A program made the position numbers and the translations under genes. Of a DNA stretch of 64,000 nucleotides, positions 1 to 10,652 are shown in pieces. The stretch lies in NCBI RefSeq assembly GCF_032854445.1, contig NC_088295.1, positions 51,255,249 to 51,319,248 of the forward strand, read 5' to 3'. Within the stretch, counting starts at the first letter, position 1, and each line of letters opens with the position of its first letter. Source of the DNA: Liolophura sinensis (lineage: Eukaryota; Mollusca; Polyplacophora; Chitonida; Chitonidae). The notes under the pieces are model-generated. The model saw only the letters and a list, made by a program, of their open reading frames with translations. It did not search any database and was not told the DNA's origin.

Positions 1-126
1 CTTTTATTTAACCATGCCACCAAACATACAATATCCAAAGAAGTCAATTCAGTGAATGGACACCATTCAACAACAAATAATGTTCGACCTTGACTTGGAC
101 CTCGCAGTATATCTCAAGGTCAAGGG

Positions 127-251
127 CAACCTTCGGATGGTCGTGGGTTACCCCCGCGCTCTGCCCGATTTCCTTCCAACATTATGCTAGCTGCCATCGT
201 AAAAGTGAAATATTCTTGGATACAACGTAAAAAGCCTATCAAATAAATAAA
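127..251 (+). repeat. SINE family 1, 3' part
   Basis: This is the 3' domain of the window's dominant SINE, read on the + strand: 'cggatggtcgtgggtt', a diverged 'ctgccatcgtaaaagtgaaatatt' region and an 'aaataaataaaat' tail. The tRNA head is missing, so it is a 5'-truncated copy. Confidence 0.8.
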
Positions 252-327
252 ATCAGGGCGAGAGGGTTGGATGTTACGATACTCAGTATATACATTTAAC
301 GTTCATGGACAAGATATATAAGATTTA

Positions 328-441
328 TTTATTTATTTATTTATTTATTTGATTAGAGTTTACGCCGTACTCAAAAATATTTCCCTTATACGATGGCGGC
401 CAGCATTATGGAGCGAGGAAACCGGGCAGAGTTCGGGGGAT
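328..441 (-). repeat. SINE family 1, 3' part
   Basis: A (TTTA)n tract is followed by 'tacgccgtactcaaaaatatttc' and 'ggcggccagcattatgg', the reverse complement of the SINE 3' domain. It breaks off after the 'gaaaccgggcag' block. It lies about 80 bp from the preceding copy, in opposite orientation. Confidence 0.8.
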
Positions 442-990
442 ATTTGGAATTAAACGAAGTATTGCACTTATATACGACGTCTCTCGGTTTCCTAAATTTC
501 AGGAGAGAACTAGTGACGCCATGGCTGTACAATACATCATCATGAACACGACATATAGACATCACATGAGAACCTTCGTAGTGTAGGGGAAACAACTCTA
601 CTGAATTATACAGCTTGTGATTAAAACGCCCGAGGATAAAAATAAGTTCCGGGACTGCACGAATTTAGGGACAGGACAAACAGTTTAGATAACAAGATAT
701 ATATTTATATAATATCCATATTACCAATACTGTAGATGTGAATGCTAGATATGAGATTTATTAGTTAATTTATTTCATTTAATGTAAGATTTCATTTCAA
801 TTTAAGACTGGGCTTGAATGGTGTGGTCAGGTATATTTCCGTTAGACGACTTAGGTTTAATGATTGGCAGAAACCAGGCAAAGCTTGGAGAACAAGCATC
901 CCTCTTGCCATGCAAGTATATATGTTAACCCTCCTGTGGGCTAGATCCGATCAAGCCTTTGCCGTCATTAATCAGGAGGCCCCTTGTAAT

Positions 991-1180
991 TATTTTTTTT
1001 TGTTTATTTATTTTTGGTATTTTATGCCATATTCGAGAATATTTCACTTATTCGACGACGGCCAGTCGTAATATGATGGGAGGAAACCGGTTAGAACCCA
1101 AGGAAACCGGCGACCACCAAGCATGTTGCTGATGGACACTCCCAGGTACGACCGGAGAGGAAGTCAGTAAGACAGGCTCC
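991..1180 (-). repeat. SINE family 1, diverged, partly tRNA-headed
   Basis: Reverse-orientation copy: poly-T/TTTA tract, 'tattttatgccatattcgagaatatttcactta', 'gatgggaggaaaccgg', then 'acgaccggagaggaag', which matches the segment next to the tRNA-like head. Several substitutions indicate an old copy. Confidence 0.75.
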
Positions 1181-1677
1181 TGGAAAGCACGCTGTCCACC
1201 TCGGCTACAGGACCTCGCACCTTCCCCCCAAACCCCATATCTCCCCCCCCCCCCGTCATTGATTTGATACATGTGGATATAGCCTGATATGTCTTTGTGA
1301 CATCGTAAAATCATCACACAAGTTTGTTAGCCATTCAACTTTTTACATCCACTCATCTGAAGTTTTAACCATTTTTGTTTCATTCTGTACAAAAACATAC
1401 AGGGATATTTTTTCTTCATAAATTCGTGCATTTATCGATACACTGGTGTCCGTGCAAAATTAGTACTACTGGTCTTTGCACAGAAAACCATGTACAACCT
1501 GCCACAGGGCATCAGGGTTTCCTGGGGTACACCTATTATTTTGGAACAGATTATTATTAGTTGGGGCCCATACTGGTTAGCCTGTCGTATACCTATTGTT
1601 TATGCATACATATAGATTATTATTTCCAGGGTTGATGCAGGTGAACCTGAGGCACACCCATTGGAATCGATCAGAAT

Positions 1678-2160
1678 ATTAGGCTTCCATGTTGACAGCT
1701 GGAAGCCTGTTGTTCTGGCTAAAGATTTTTAGGCTTCTAAGCTAAAATCTTGGAAATCCTATTGTCATCGCATGGATTATTATCAGGCCATAATGGGTAG
1801 ATCCCAGGATCCAAACCGGGTCGGTCATACCTAACACCTACAAAATGGAACTTGCTGCTGCCTCGCTTGGCGCTCAGCAGTGAGAGGATAGAGCAAGGAA
1901 ACAGGACTCGTTGGCCAGAATAATGTGATTGAGTGGAGTGTCATGTCTAGTGTCTTCGGCATGATGCTTCAGTGACGCCAGCACTTTGACGGCATGGACT
2001 TGCCCTGCCACAAGAAGGCACAATATATGTACATACACATAATGACTCCTCGTCGTCATATGACTGGAAGCTTAAGTACGACGTTACACCCCAAGCATAC
2101 ATACCTATATTATTAGGCTTCTCTAATTAAAAGCTTGGATAGCCTATTCTTATTGTTCGG
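1678..2160. repeat. AGGCTTCC/GGAAGCCT hairpin cluster around a SINE family 2 copy
   Basis: Short inverted repeats occur on both sides of a SINE family 2 copy. AGGCTTCCA and TGGAAGCCT flank a 10-base loop at 1681-1708; AAGATTTTTAG pairs with CTAAAATCTT further on; a similar AGGCT...AGCCT pair lies at 2115-2146. A related motif, 'agaagcctattg...aataggttt', recurs near 12690-12722. They look like fragments of a palindromic dispersed repeat that I cannot name. Confidence 0.45.
1815..2098 (+). repeat. SINE family 2, body A
   Basis: This copy shares with 18550-18887 the blocks 'cttgctgctgcctcgcttgg', 'tgagaggatagagcaagg' and 'gtgtcttcggcatgat', and the terminal block 'cgtcgtcatatgactg' followed by 'acgttacaccccaagc'. 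The tRNA-like head is poorly preserved. Confidence 0.75.
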
Positions 2161-4060
2161 CTGGTTATTAGTATTCTTTTTCTCGCTGTTCGGTTTTTGT
2201 AATTGTATGAAAACTGAAAATGCTACTTCGTTTTAGCCAAATGCTTGGAAACAAATATCTGCGCAGGATTTAACTTTAAACACGACTTACATTTGCCGTT
2301 ATATTATCATGTGCAGAAATTAAACGTCTTCTTATGCAGAGCGGCCAATTTGTGTGAGCTGAAATTTAATGTGCAAACAGAAGAGGCTTCTACGAAAACG
2401 GCTTCAGAAAAACAGGTACATATCTGAAAAACTGTAGAAGCACGCTTCTTTGCATATTTGTCACGTGACACATCGTTTTTTTTTTTAATTTAAACTTAAA
2501 AACTGTGTTACTTACTGTGTTCAAAACTGAGCTGCTGGCCACGAATCCGTTAACAGTTTTTTTTTCCATTTTCTGCAGTTTTGCCACAGTTTACAACTTT
2601 AAGCAAAACAGCCAAAATTGCATACATTGTCGACGTATTGAGATAATAGCCTTGGCATTTGAGAAACGCAGCTTACATGAAACTAAAGTTCCATCTTTGT
2701 TCAACGGATAGGCACTTTCCAAATAGTATTGTTATTAATAGTGCCAGAGCTATAACAGCTCGAATTTTCCTCGGAGTCAATTTTTGAACAACGTTTTTCT
2801 CAAAGGCGTTTGACCGAGCGAGTTCGAATTTTAATACCCAGTATATGGTTTGGCCAAAACCCGAAGAAATGAAACGACTGACCACAAACTTTTGAAAGTT
2901 AACATTAAAAGGTATAACGTGGTGTAGTTAGAAGTGCTGATTACGAATCTGATATTAGTTTTTACCTAACAGGCAAACCGCGATCAAACTGCCTGACAGA
3001 AACAGTTCAGGCTATATAAAGCTGGAAAATAGTGAGCTGAAAGGGTTGCATATGTTTTATATCTCAAAATTTTTCGGTCTGTGGCGATAAAATAAATGTA
3101 GTTTTACAGTAAACTGAGTTTAAAAACTTTGGTATATTCAGTTTCCAGTTATACCAGTTTTACCAATCACACAAACTATCACGGAAATCATTGATTGCGA
3201 TAGATGTTGGTGACTATAAAGACCTTTATGTGGTCTTATTTTCGAAAATGAAAAATACCATTTGAAAATGGTACAGCTTTAGGGCGTGTGTATTGCAATA
3301 ATGGCGAGGTTTACTTGGAAAGGTCACCATTTCAAGCGTGCATCGGAAGTATTAATGGAGAGATTTTATACGAAAATATCCGCCTTGTGTATAATACAGC
3401 ACCTTGTCCATGTAGTTACATTACATTTCCTGGTCTAACAGCATATATAACAGTCGGATCAAACGTATGGTTTAGCGCCTCGTGGAGAATGCAACTTGCT
3501 GATGGAATTACAAAATGACCTATCCCAGTAAGCACAGAGGAACATCAACAGCACGAGTCGCCAGAGTGCCAGAACTAGTATATAAAACCCAGCAGCTGTC
3601 ATCAACATTTCAGAGCAATGTTATTCCATCATCGCCGTCTCATCCCTCAACTGTACATCGTATGAATGATTCATCCCGTGAAGATGCACTTGGCTTCATT
3701 TACAGTAAAAAACACTTTAAAGAAAGCATTACGCTCTTTTACGTTCTGCCGCCATTTTAGCTGGCACCGCAATCAGGGCGTTGATCCTATATATTTAGCC
3801 ATGTGTAACCCTCGGTGATTTCGGCGGTGCCAGTATAATCCACGCTTTGATTTTGATTTTAAAATTCTCATTATTGACAATTTGCGGATGGGTAGCCCAG
3901 TTTTCTACCTTTCCATCTCAGTAGTATGGGAGCTCTTCTATGTCGGGAGAACCCGAAAGTTACAGCGAACCGCATGTTTCCACACGCGCTATATATTATA
4001 TAACATAACGCTAACGATGTAATGCTTCATCTGTTAGATGATGCATGGGTGAATAATAAC
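2161..4060. other. no gene recognised
   Basis: This 1.9-kb stretch is AT-rich, with T runs near 2478 and 2560. Frames of 60-80 codons at 3288-3518 and 3515-3760 show no domain, signal peptide or convincing splice context. I see nothing else supportable. Confidence 0.5.
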
Positions 4061-4065
4061 TAAAT

Positions 4066-4454
4066 AATGAATTTCCTGTTAATATGTTCAGAGACACAAT
4101 GATAATAAAAATTCCTGCTAGCATTTGCAAATCATGCCAATGTTATTTCGTGAAGGCCACAAAGCACATGTATGAATCACAAACTACATTTCTGCTAACT
4201 CCATGAATTTCCTTGGAGTACGTTCAGTGGTCACAATAATGCTGTGTTAGTTGGCCAAATCAAAGGTCACATGTATGAGCTGGGACTGATGTAACAGGCT
4301 GTAATACTACCGGTCACAATCATCACCCTGCAAAACTTCACAAACTTCCATTGAATATGTTTAGAGACAAAGCAGTCACATAAATGCCTCTAGTTATGCC
4401 AACTGAACTTATCAATATGGATTTAATAATATAAGCATATATTTAATTGGAAAG

Positions 4455-4525
<71 letters not shown>

Positions 4526-4680
4526 AACATCTCCGCAAAACTGTATGAATTTCTTTTTAATATGTTGAGATAAACAAGGGCTACTAAAACATTGCAAGTT
4601 ATGCAAATTAAGCTGATTAACGAATTTCCATGCAGTAAGTTCAGAGATATATGTTGGTCACAAAAATGAGAACAGACATG
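4066..4680. repeat. diverged ~140-bp tandem repeat with (TA)n
   Basis: A motif of the form 'gaatttcc...atatgttcagagaca...cacaataat...tatgcc' recurs at about 4068, 4200, 4342, 4545 and 4620 with many substitutions. It looks like an old tandem array of roughly 140-bp units. A (TA)n microsatellite of about 66 bp (4457-4522) interrupts one unit. Confidence 0.5.
4457..4522. repeat. (TA)n microsatellite
   Basis: About 33 uninterrupted TA dinucleotides. The reading frames through it encode only alternating Tyr-Ile and are artefacts. Confidence 0.95.
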
Positions 4681-5096
4681 CGCAGATGGACAGAGAAGGG
4701 CCATGACAATGCTTCTCAGTGCTTGTTTCGAAAGAGCTATAAACTTGTTTGGCAGCCTTATCATACAAGGGTGTTGCTACAAGGGTGTTAAAGAGAGACA
4801 AACAAGGCAGTATTGCAGTCTTAGTCAGCCATGCAGCGAATGTAGCACGCGGCGTGTGCCTTGTGCACATGATCCCCCTGACGTAGAGTGGAAGCTCCGG
4901 GTGGCCCGGGTTACATGGCTTGCAGAAGCACGGCCCCATTCACCAAGTGGGCTGTCATTTGGCCCTGCTCACCCGTGACGACAGCAGGCTTGGGTGACAC
5001 GTGGACAAGATGGAGACGGGACCCTGTGTGTAGTGTGATCGAGCTGAAAGTCGTTTGTAGTTGATTGCCAGCAGAGTTGAAGGAAGTACACGCAAT

Positions 5097-5196
5097 ATGA
5101 CTGGATCGCTTTTACTTGCATATCCGGGCCTTATGTATGGACTCGTGGCCCTAACCGCTCAAATTGCCGAGGTGTTTACAACTACACCAACCCCCG
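5097..5196 (+). CDS. CD164-like exon 1 (signal peptide)
   Basis: The exon encodes 33 codons plus one base, from MTGSLLL to the TTTPTP start of the mucin segment. It ends at G|GTAAGT. No in-frame ATG lies upstream within the open frame, so this start is the natural one. Confidence 0.75.
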
Positions 5197-8100
5197 GTAA
5201 GTCAGACGCGGCTGTCAGCGGCTGGCCAACTCTACCTGTAGGCCTACGGCTGATTGCTTGGCACTGCGCATTGGAGAATCAGGTCACCTGTTGATTTATA
5301 TGTATGTCCCCCGCTTATGTATTCATACTCTCGAACCGACTAAAACCCAGGCACGAGCGACATGTTACATCGATAGACATTTAAGACTAAGGCACATTTT
5401 CACAAAGTATTCACGTGTGATTATACTCGGCAGTAGGCCTGTATGCGAATCTGGTGCTTATCAGCTTATGTATGCGTTGTACCATTTAAAGTTGAAAATG
5501 GGCTGAAAGATCCTGCTCTAGGGCTATACATGCTTTCGCCTACAGATCACTGAACTCTAGTCAATTGTTACGGAATACAGTAAAACACAACGGGTATATG
5601 TGGATATTTAAGTGTGTTGATTAGAAACTTCAGGTGACATAATAAACACCAGCACAACAAACCAGTAGGTCTACATTTTACCTTCCATCGTGAAGTGTGG
5701 CGAGAGACGACATTAGATTTACTGAAACGTCAACGACATGTAAAATCAAAAGGGAGCAATGGCAATATAATAAATATTTCAAACACGCCTAAATGTCGGA
5801 TCGTTTAGATTTGGAGTGGGTGTGACAGTTTGTTTTATGGCGACTGTCATAAGTGCACAGTAATATACAGTATCAGCCTTTAACCCGTATATTGCAACAC
5901 CGCATGACCTACATACGTATATCCGCTTTTAGATATTTGTAACTTCTAAAAATATCTCAAAAGCCTTTTCTGTTCCAGGCCACATATATATAAAATCAGA
6001 CATATGTATGTTTTTGTCTGTCGTACTCTGAAATTCCCAAAGAAGACAAAGCGATATGGCAGCTTGGATATGTTTTGTTGTGAACATGTTTTCCCCTAGG
6101 AATGCTGGTGTAGACACAACTGTGCCCTCGTATCACAAGTGGGATGTATATATACGACCTTTGAAGTTGTCTTGTAGTTTCTTCACGTTGTTTAACGGAA
6201 ACGTATATTAAGGCCATTTAGCATTGACAATAACCATGACTACAAACATAAAACATAAAAGTATGTTAGCTGTATAAAATGCTTCAGTTAAGGAAGAAGG
6301 GATTTAAACTAAACCTTGGGTGACAATAATAATAAATGAGGAATTAACTCCCAGGTCGTAATGCTCTATTAACTGGTATGGAATTACAGCCTTCCTAAAT
6401 ACCCTACTATAGGTTTTCATTTTCTGTTTTAAATGCCTTCCATTATTTTTTAAGCAAAAATGTTTGTGCCTTTTTCAACCTGCTGCCATGAGAAGGAGTA
6501 TCTTGTTTCGACACAGTCTGAGTTTCTCGTGAGGATTGGCCAGTCTGGTAGAATCATAGACGTACAGCGCAGAGAGCCAGCCCAGAGCAGCGACGACAGT
6601 CACCAGTGTGATAGCTGGCAAATGGGTCACACGTTACCGGTTAAATACGACCTCCTTGTCAATTTACCTCAGTCACTGTTTCATTCTAGCTGTTTATGTA
6701 TTGTAAATGCATAAATAGTAGCAATTTGCTCGTCCCGTAGGTCCATGGCTTACAACGAAAAAGATGCACTGATGTTCAGTGCAATGTATTAGGCCCCACT
6801 GGTCTAGAATTACCTAGTCCGCTGTGCTGTTAACATTTAACATGCAGCCACATCAAAACAATGCGAACGGATCAGACTTCGGGGATACTTAGTCGACCAC
6901 CAGAATCCACCAGGAATGGCCAATCTGAGTCTTACGGCAGGATTATGTTATATATTAAAGATTGTTGCAATTGTACTAATCAGTTCTATCAGCTAGGTGT
7001 GCACAGACAAGCGTCTGACCAGATACACGAATGATAAATTGTTGCTAGCTATCTGCAATGTTGTCTGTATTACCACTCACGTTATATGGGGAAAGGAGCG
7101 ACCTTAGGATATCTTTGCAATAATAAAAAAAAGTGATAATACTAAAAAAAAATAATGAATAAATAAAGGAAAAAAAAATCACCGCCTTAGTGAGATTGTT
7201 GAAATAGCTGTAGGTGGTTATCCAGGTTGTATGTGACTCGATGAGAAGAGGGCGTGTAAATGCGTAAACTTGCACCATCTGTTCCTCATCGATTTTTATT
7301 GTTGCCAAAGATCGATGTACATGTGTGCCACAAAACCAAACACCTGGCTGGCCCAAGAATAATTTATTCCATGCGCAGAGAATTTTACATATTCACGTAG
7401 ATAAACTGGCTTTGTTATCACTTAACAATGTGGGAGTGGCACTCTAGAAATAACGTTATTGCTGTAGAAAGCATCATGGATGTTTGCCCCAATCCGCTCC
7501 ATACATGTTGTGCTTTAGGCCAATCCAAACCCATTAGCTATGCCACTGTTCTCATGATATTACAACCTTCCCATGTGTCCTACTAAATATGTACATGCTG
7601 AATGTATATGGGTTTATAGTAAGGTTATCGCGACTATGTACGATTGTTGCTTTGCCATCGGTAGATATTTCAATTTTGTATACTGCTATCGTATACTATG
7701 CTTATACGGATCCAGCATTGAAATGCGAACACTGAGATTGATGATATACAAATTAGGTAACATTGGCGACTACGTCTGAATGTATTGTATATGCTGGTAA
7801 TTTTTGTTTATCTGTGAGTGTATACCGCAGTTGTTTGACTGTTCACTGTTTCCTCGATTTACATTAAAACGCAACACATGGTTCAGCTGACATAATACCA
7901 ACAGCTGGTCTAGCTATACTAAGCTTGTTGAGAAACACGAACTTGCGGTCCCTAGCCTGCATGTGTTGCATGGTCTAGCATAACAAATTACTTATAGGCG
8001 TTTCCCAATTTTGGGAATTGGTATTGACGGCAATGTATCAAATATTAACTGGATGATTTACATTCCATTCATATCGAAGAAGTATTTTCATTGTTCAATT

Positions 8101-8525
8101 TTTTCTCCTTATTGTGAACAGTGTGAAGTTTCTTATCGAGACTTGTATGTACGGCCTTGGAATACGTGTGCAAACTTTACCCTTGTGACGCCGGCATTTG
8201 TTGACGTTTAACATGATATTGAGAATAACTGTTCAGATTTATGCTATGTATTTATAGCTATATGCCCCCAAAAATTGTAAAAAGCCAGAAAACTTTCTAT
8301 TGTATGTTGTTTTTTTTTTGTTTTCTTCACACAGCAGGCTCGACACAAAGCTCTGTGGTAACAACAACGGCAGCAACAACACAAGCTCCGGCAGGACGCT
8401 CATTTGACGGCGTTTCCTTCATTGGCGGTATCATATTTGCCTGTTGCTGTATAGTTGGAGGACTTGTATTATACAAATATTGCTCTAAGAAGAAAAATCC
8501 CGGAGACAACTACGGAGTGTTTTAA
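5097..8525 (+). CDS. CD164/MGC-24-like sialomucin, 2 exons (5097-5196, 8335-8525)
   Basis: Predicted 96-residue type I membrane protein of the CD164 (endolyn, MGC-24) family; known members are heavily O-glycosylated adhesion and endolysosomal sialomucins. Residues 1-24 form a hydrophobic signal peptide. Residues 25-54 are rich in Thr/Ser/Pro/Ala (TTTPTP, VVTTTAATTQAP), a very short mucin segment. Residues 55-82 hold the family signature RSFDGVSFIGGI and the membrane helix, followed by a basic CSKKK. The C-terminus is YGVF, a YxxPhi motif in the same place as the YHTL of vertebrate CD164, where it directs lysosomal/endosomal sorting. Exon 1 ends at a GTAAGT donor in phase 1 and exon 2 starts at CAGCAG, so the reading frame joins cleanly. 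It is shorter than vertebrate CD164 because the cysteine-rich middle is missing; an unseen middle exon in the 3.1-kb intron is possible. I chose the ATG at 5097 because it directly precedes the hydrophobic stretch. Confidence 0.8.
5197..8334 (+). other. intron of the CD164-like gene
   Basis: A 3.1-kb intron bounded by GTAAGT and a T-rich tract ending CACACAGCAG. It is AT-rich. I see no further exon with family features, no SINE copy and no array. A frame at 7573-7779 shows nothing recognisable. Confidence 0.6.
8335..8525 (+). CDS. CD164-like exon 2 (mucin stub, TM, tail)
   Basis: The exon encodes the Thr/Ala-rich stub, the RSFDGVSFIGGI signature, the membrane helix (about residues 60-80) and the KKKNPGDNYGVF tail, ending TAA. 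The acceptor is a tandem CAGCAG, so the exon may start at 8335 or 8338; both keep frame and differ by one Ala. Confidence 0.85.
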
Positions 8526-9300
8526 AGGCACTACAGACTTGATTAATATAGGTTTTGCTGAAACGACTTCACTCATACACGTGTTCCATTGCAGTATACC
8601 TTCCTGATTAGGTGTTTAACATGCTCCTTAATTTCTCCATTGGACATTTGTGATATCTTAAGTTTTTATTACAATATTGAAATTGCAATTTGGGAAACTC
8701 CATTCATCTTTCCTTAAGCCGTCCGATGCTTTTCTATTAACGATAATGTGGATATAATCTCTAAAACGCTCATGTATTAACACTATTTTGCGGGTTAGCC
8801 TGCTTGTGAACATTGTATTTTCATATATATGAAATTAAGGCGCTAAGTTCCGTGGGTGAAGCTTAAGAACTTGGTGTGAAGAAAATCTCTTTGGTATTTT
8901 AAAATTTTAATGTCTGTTTGCTCATTTATTCTTAAAAACGAAAATAGATTATGCATAACCTGTGCCTGTAACCTGTAACCTGTGGTTGCACAGTCTGGGC
9001 TTCGTTAAAGACTGCAGGTGTTTCATCAATGTTGGTGATGTAGAAAGTCACTACTGTTGCTCCACCCATGAAACTGATCGCCATCGTATAAGTGAAATAT
9101 AACGGACGATGGCGTTCAGGAACAATCGACTTAATCAATAAATATCTGTACATCGTATGTGAGAAAGTGCGTCAGTATGTATTTGCCTAAGGTCGGTGGT
9201 TTACCCAGGGCACTCATTTCTTCGACTCATAAACCTGACTACGCTATCCTAGAAGTGGAAAACTTTTTCAGTACGGACAATAATGCAAGAGATAAATAAA
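8526..9300 (+). other. probable 3' UTR of the CD164-like gene
   Basis: Non-coding AT-rich sequence after the TAA. Candidate AATAAA polyadenylation signals on the + strand lie at 9137-9142 and 9295-9300. Which one is used cannot be told from sequence. Confidence 0.4.
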
Positions 9301-10520
9301 GATGCAAAGATTAGTCTTGTCTTAATGAATCAAGCCTAAATGTAAGACTGCCTCTGTGAAGTTCTGTGGCTCTCTATACTAACCGTGTGAATACACTTGT
9401 CTCTCTGTTCACTTCATATGAATTCAATGTTAAGACGTCTTCATTTTCACGCATTGTCTTAATTTATGTCAAGTATCTTCCAATTCAGAATTGTCCACAA
9501 TAATCCGTCGTGTTGTCATAGTAACTCCAGGTAATGATCAATGTCCATTGAGCTTTTTTAATTCAGGCTTTTAAGCCTAGATATGAATTTGTAAATATAT
9601 AATTGACGATTTGAGATAATCAAGCCAACTCCTGAATAACTGAACGGAGCATATATACTGATGGAAGGGATAACTTGGAAGGAATTGTTGACTCAGCGGT
9701 TAAGGTCAACAGTGAAACTTTTATTCGGGAAAGGTATCGGCTATAATTGATTTGCTTCGTTACATGTACATCTGTTCAACTGTAATGTTAATATGTTTGG
9801 TTTGTAATAGTTTACGAAAGAATATGAGAGGAGTAGATCTGAACTGTAATCAGTGTCCTGTATATAGAGAGAGGGTGCATGTGTCTTGTGGGTCTGTAGG
9901 TATACGATGTTTGTAGTGTTTTCAGAATGCCGGTGGTGGTGAGGGGCGGGGTGGGGGTGTGTAGTTCTGTTATGATTCACTTCATCTTTGATACATGTGT
10001 ATACTAAAATGATCTGAAACCGTGCCACACAATGTATGTGGACTAAAACTCTTTGTACACAAGAATGTATCATAGATTAATAAAAACTTGGGTATTTAAA
10101 TATTAAAAAAGAAATTCCAGTACCCCATATTTTCTGTTTAGTTTTGTTGATTTGCCTTGTGCATTGCGTGGAACAATTGCAGCATTAAAAGTATGAGATA
10201 AAACTGAAGGTGTTTCTGAAAACGTTTCAAAACTAAAACAAAGTTCAATTTCTGTTTTTCGTGGCATTTCTTATGCACCAAGAAGATTTATTACACGTCC
10301 TTTTGTAGTAGTAAATAGTGATGTAACACCCACAGGGTATAATGTTATACAAATTGAGATGTGACGTAATATGACTGATGTGTCTGATGTAATAACACGG
10401 GTTGTGTAATTTAAAACATGCGTTTGATGCATGTAATAACAGGGACATTTGTGTGAGCTCTGCTTGTAAATCCTCTGTATACAAGGACTATATGCACATA
10501 AATCCAGCTCTTTTCTGACT
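9301..10520. other. no gene recognised
   Basis: AT-rich intergenic DNA. A (TG/GGTGG)-rich patch at 9890-9970 produces a His/Pro/Thr-rich antisense frame that looks like a composition artefact. Nothing else is supportable. Confidence 0.5.
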
Positions 10521-10652
10521 TTATTTATTTGATTGGCGTTTTACGCCGTAATCAAGAATATTTCACTTATACGACGGCGGCCAGCATTATGGTGGGAAGA
10601 AACCGGGCATAGCCCGGTGGAAACCCACGACTATCCGCAGGTTGCCGACAGA
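10519..10652 (-). repeat. SINE family 1, 3' part
   Basis: Well-preserved reverse copy: TTTATTTATTT tract, 'gattggcgttttacgccgta', 'cggcggccagcattatgg' and 'gactatccgcaggttgccg'. It is truncated before the tRNA-like head. Confidence 0.9.

Noticed and set aside
4412-4606. Frame with poly-(Ile-Tyr)
   Set aside because: It reads through the (TA)n microsatellite; the same applies to frames at 17059-17256 and 46783-46965.
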